Positions 14,430 through 16,428 of a stretch of 16,428 nucleotides of DNA are shown in pieces. Source of the DNA: Robiginitomaculum sp. (GTDB taxonomy: Bacteria > Pseudomonadota > Alphaproteobacteria > Caulobacterales > Maricaulaceae); the NCBI GenBank assembly GCA_002733735.2, contig NVWT02000009.1:14483-30910 (forward strand), written 5' to 3'. The notes beneath the pieces are model-generated. The model saw only the letters and a list, made by a program, of their open reading frames with translations, was not told where the DNA came from and did no database searches. A program made the position numbers and the translations under genes. The stretch's first letter is position 1; each line of letters starts with the position of its first letter.

Positions 14430-14663
14430 TTAAGTTATTATACCATCGCCCTTTGTGGGCTGGATTTCTCTTTGCAGCCGGCGATTTAATTTACGCATGG
14501 CAATTTCTTGAACATACGATCGTTCTGCATTTAGCGGCGAAATGATACTGACCTCAATACCCGAAGCAATATCAATCGCGCTAACTTTTTGACTATCGCC
14601 GACTATGACAAATTCAAAAATCACACCGTCGGAAGCAGTTTTAGCTGTAACATCCTTCGGCAT
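14430..14663 (-). CDS. Small conserved alphaproteobacterial protein, DUF6898-like
   Basis: 77 residues from the ATG at 14663, chosen because AAAGGG sits 9 nt upstream; an in-frame ATG at 14690 has its only AAGGA 2 nt away, too close. The sequence has GVIFEFVIVGDSQKVSAIDIASGIEVSIISP followed by a basic C-terminal helix (EIAMRKLNRRLQREIQP). The pattern of a short beta sheet, AIDxxSGxEVS and a final RKL helix matches, from memory, the DUF6898 family found beside glyA and MarR-type genes in alphaproteobacteria; the family name was not checked. The function is unknown. It is soluble and has no signal peptide. It lies 69 bp after the ldtR-like stop, with a palindromic repeat between, and converges on mucR with a 2-bp gap. 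Confidence 0.72.
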   Translation of the reverse strand: MPKDVTAKTASDGVIFEFVIVGDSQKVSAIDIASGIEVSIISPLNAERSYVQEIAMRKLNRRLQREIQPTKGDGIIT

Positions 14664-14693
14664 AACGTCTAACCCTTTATTTTGTCGCATTTC

Positions 14694-14736
14694 CTTGCCG
14701 CAAAACCGGATCCACTTTCGCTGAAAACGCTCTAAA
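14694..14736 (+). repeat. Short RIME-like palindromic unit, copy D
   Basis: CTTGCCGCAAAACCGGATCC followed by ACTTTCGCTGAAAACGCTCTA resembles the dispersed palindromes of Hyphomicrobiales with core CCGCAAAACCGG..CCACTTTTGCGG. GCAAAA (14700-14705) pairs imperfectly with TTTCGC (14716-14721). It shares the ACCGG..CCACTTT core with the composite repeats but lacks their AT stem-loop and GAGTATA ends. The stop codon of the MarR-type gene (14732-14734) lies inside it. Confidence 0.6.
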
Positions 14737-15238
14737 GCTGAAATCTAATATGGTCAGTCCAGTAACGCTCTAACCGCAACAATGCGCCATTAAGCTTCTC
14801 AAGTTCACTAACACCAACATTGGCCACCGGCTCCAATGAGCGTAATTGCCGATCAAACAGTACTTGAATTACCTGACGCACTTCCTGCCCCTTTTCGGTC
14901 AAACATACATGCACCGCACGCTTATCTGTTGGCGAGCGCTGGTGGCTTAAATAATCAGCTTGCACAAGCTTTTTCAAATTGTATGAAACGTTTGAGCCAA
15001 GATAATGACCACGCGAGCGTAACTCACCTGCGGTCAGACGATCGTCACCAATATTGAACAGCAACAAAGCCTGCACAGGGTTCACTTGTGAAGAACCCGT
15101 GCGATCCAGCTCGTTCTTGACCACATCAAGCAATTGCCTATGCAAACGCTCGACCAAGGTCAGCGTATTCAAATATTCTTTGGTAAGGGACTCGTCGACT
15201 TTATTCGCGAGTTCTGGTTGCTTCTGCGCCAGGCCCAT
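14732..15238 (-). CDS. ldtR: LdtR-like MarR-family transcriptional regulator
   Basis: 168 residues. A winged-helix regulator: dimerisation helices at about 20-46 (YLNTLTLVERLHRQLLDVVKNELDR), then the helix-turn-helix region VNPVQALLLFNIGDDRLTAGELRSRGHYLGSNVSYNLKKLV (52-92), the wing DYLSHQRSPTDKRAVHVCLT (95-114) and a long C-terminal helix. The block around GELRSRGHYLGSNVSYNLKKL is very close to what I recall of LdtR, described in Liberibacter and Sinorhizobium as linked to L,D-transpeptidase and envelope stress control; the symbol rests on that resemblance. The ATG has GGGGTGA 4 nt upstream. The stop codon lies in repeat D. No transpeptidase gene is in the window, so any target lies elsewhere. 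Confidence 0.82.
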   Translation of the reverse strand: MGLAQKQPELANKVDESLTKEYLNTLTLVERLHRQLLDVVKNELDRTGSSQVNPVQALLLFNIGDDRLTAGELRSRGHYLGSNVSYNLKKLVQADYLSHQRSPTDKRAVHVCLTEKGQEVRQVIQVLFDRQLRSLEPVANVGVSELEKLNGALLRLERYWTDHIRFQL

Positions 15239-15332
15239 AATTTCACCCCGTATATTATTGTTATTGTTTTTATTATCGTTAGCTATGGGTAATCGAAAAT
15301 GGCTAAGAACGGATTAAGACGATCAATTTTTT

Positions 15333-16241
15333 TTAATTATTCTTGAAATCACCTCTCAGCATTTGAATAATCGCTGAAAAATCCAACTCCCGCCCACCAA
15401 GATTATCAAACATTGCATATAGCGATTGCGCCTCGGCACCCAAGGGAGTTGCCGCCCCTGCACTATGCGATGCCTCTTGCGCCAAACGCAAGTCCTTTAA
15501 CATCATGGCCGTAGCAAACCCGGCTGCATATTCACGATTAGACGGAGCAGCAGGAACCGGCCCTGGAACCGGACAATATGAAGTCAGAGACCAGTTCTGC
15601 CCTGAGGCCTTGGAGGCAATATCAAAGAACCGTTGTGGATCAAGACCTAATTTTTCGGCCAACACAAACGCTTCACAAGTGCCGATCATTGAAATGCCCA
15701 ACAGCATATTATTGCATATTTTTGCTGCCTGACCGGTTCCCGCATCACCGGCATGAATCACCGCCTTGGCCATTGGTTCCAACACCGGCTCGGCTCTGGC
15801 AAAATCTTCTTCACTACCGCCGACCATAAACGCCAGCGTTCCAGCCTCAGCAGCCGCAACACCGCCGGAAACCGGACTATCAACCATCGAAAAGCCCTTG
15901 TCCGTAGCTCTTGATGCAACTTCTCTTGCGCTTGGCACATCAATGGTCGAGCAATCACAAAACAACGCACCAGCCTTGGCATGTGCAAAAATACCGTTCT
16001 CATCGCCATAGACGGCTTTTACGTGCGATCCTGCCGGCAACATGGTAACTACAGCATCAGCAACGGAGACCGCGCTTGCAAGGCTGCTTGCGGCTTTACA
16101 GCCATTTTTGACCGCCAACTGCATAGCTTCTGATGATAGATCAAACGCTCGAACATCAAAGCCGCCCTTGGCTAGGTTTGCAGCCATTGGGCCGCCCATA
16201 TTGCCTAAGCCGATAAAAGCAATTATTTTGATTTTTGTCAT
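15333..16241 (-). CDS. mmsB: 3-hydroxyisobutyrate dehydrogenase
   Basis: 302 residues, full length. It oxidises 3-hydroxyisobutyrate to methylmalonate semialdehyde with NAD in valine breakdown. The N-terminal Rossmann motif is FIGLGNMGGPMA (9-20), the substrate loop DSPVSGGVAAAEAGTL (121-135), and the catalytic Lys174 lies in GTGQAAKICNNMLLG. VPGPVPAAPSNREYAAGFATAMMLKDLRLA is the typical 3-HIBADH C-terminal segment that separates it from other beta-hydroxyacid dehydrogenases. It begins 11 bp after the stop of the hydrolase that makes its substrate, so the two form a valine-degradation operon. The ATG has only a weak ribosome site. No terminator is visible in the 94-bp AT-rich gap before the MarR-type gene. 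Confidence 0.93.
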   Translation of the reverse strand: MTKIKIIAFIGLGNMGGPMAANLAKGGFDVRAFDLSSEAMQLAVKNGCKAASSLASAVSVADAVVTMLPAGSHVKAVYGDENGIFAHAKAGALFCDCSTIDVPSAREVASRATDKGFSMVDSPVSGGVAAAEAGTLAFMVGGSEEDFARAEPVLEPMAKAVIHAGDAGTGQAAKICNNMLLGISMIGTCEAFVLAEKLGLDPQRFFDIASKASGQNWSLTSYCPVPGPVPAAPSNREYAAGFATAMMLKDLRLAQEASHSAGAATPLGAEAQSLYAMFDNLGGRELDFSAIIQMLRGDFKNN

Positions 16242-16252
16242 TCACTTACTCG

Positions 16253-16428
16253 CTATATAAAAGTCAATTCTTCGCGGCCACTAAGAGGTGTGAAATATTT
16301 TGCCACTTTGTCTTCGGAAATGTCGGACAAATGCGCCGGTTGCCAAACCGGCATATTGTCACGATCAATCAACAAAGCCCTCACGCCCTCGTAGAAATCC
16401 ATATCTTCGATGAATTTCATACTAATCC
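16253..16428 (-). CDS. 3-hydroxyisobutyryl-CoA hydrolase (enoyl-CoA hydratase family), 3' end only
   Basis: Reading the - strand from the window edge gives about 57 residues ending at TAG (16253-16255). They include FIEDMDFYEGVRALLIDRDN, MPVWQPAHLSDISEDKVAKYF and TPLSGREELTF, the conserved C-terminus of 3-hydroxyisobutyryl-CoA hydrolases (DFxEGVRAxLIDKDxxPxW). The catalytic crotonase core lies outside the window. It hydrolyses 3-hydroxyisobutyryl-CoA to free 3-hydroxyisobutyrate, the substrate of the adjacent mmsB, which supports the call. It is truncated by the window edge, not broken. Confidence 0.85.
   Translation of the reverse strand, partial: ISMKFIEDMDFYEGVRALLIDRDNMPVWQPAHLSDISEDKVAKYFTPLSGREELTFI

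Overview
The window is chromosomal DNA from an alphaproteobacterium of fairly low GC content (roughly 40-45% by eye). Evidence for this is the ParE type, a Ros/MucR regulator, a glyA-nrdR-nusB-thiL block, an LdtR-like MarR regulator next to a small conserved alphaproteobacterial protein, and palindromic intergenic repeats resembling those of Hyphomicrobiales (RIME-type). I lean towards Hyphomicrobiales or a neighbouring marine lineage but cannot fix the genus. No phage, IS, CRISPR, rRNA or tRNA was seen.

Left part, + strand (1-7466): the 3' three quarters of parE; a DUF442/Blh-type phosphatase-like gene; a translationally coupled pair of exported amidohydrolases, of which the second has lost the metal ligands; an RhlE-type DEAD-box helicase; and a GGDEF diguanylate cyclase with no inhibitory site.

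Middle (7631-9612), + strand: a compact cluster encoding an outer-membrane barrel with an N-terminal coiled coil and two small exported mono-haem cytochromes c. It looks like an envelope electron-transfer module and meets the next operon tail to tail.

Right part: on the - strand, read from high to low coordinates, come the 3' end of a 3-hydroxyisobutyryl-CoA hydrolase gene, mmsB (valine catabolism), an LdtR-like MarR regulator, a small DUF6898-like protein, glyA, nrdR, nusB, thiL and an exported FliL-like protein. A MucR-type regulator without histidine zinc ligands lies on the + strand between the small protein gene and glyA. The riboflavin genes usually found between nrdR and nusB are absent; that gap holds only a repeat.

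The most unusual structure is a composite repeat of about 110 bp in three copies (A 1538-1646, B 11693-11800, C 13581-13728), all in the same orientation. Each has an AT-rich stem-loop bounded by TATACT/AGTATA, then a RIME-like palindrome with core CCAAAAACCG...CCCRCTTTTTGGGTCGAT, then a GAGTATAATA end in A and B. Copies abut the start codons of the Blh-like gene, nusB and glyA, and B and C mark the two places where gene order departs from the usual one. The element may act as a portable outward promoter or processing hairpin and as a recombination site.
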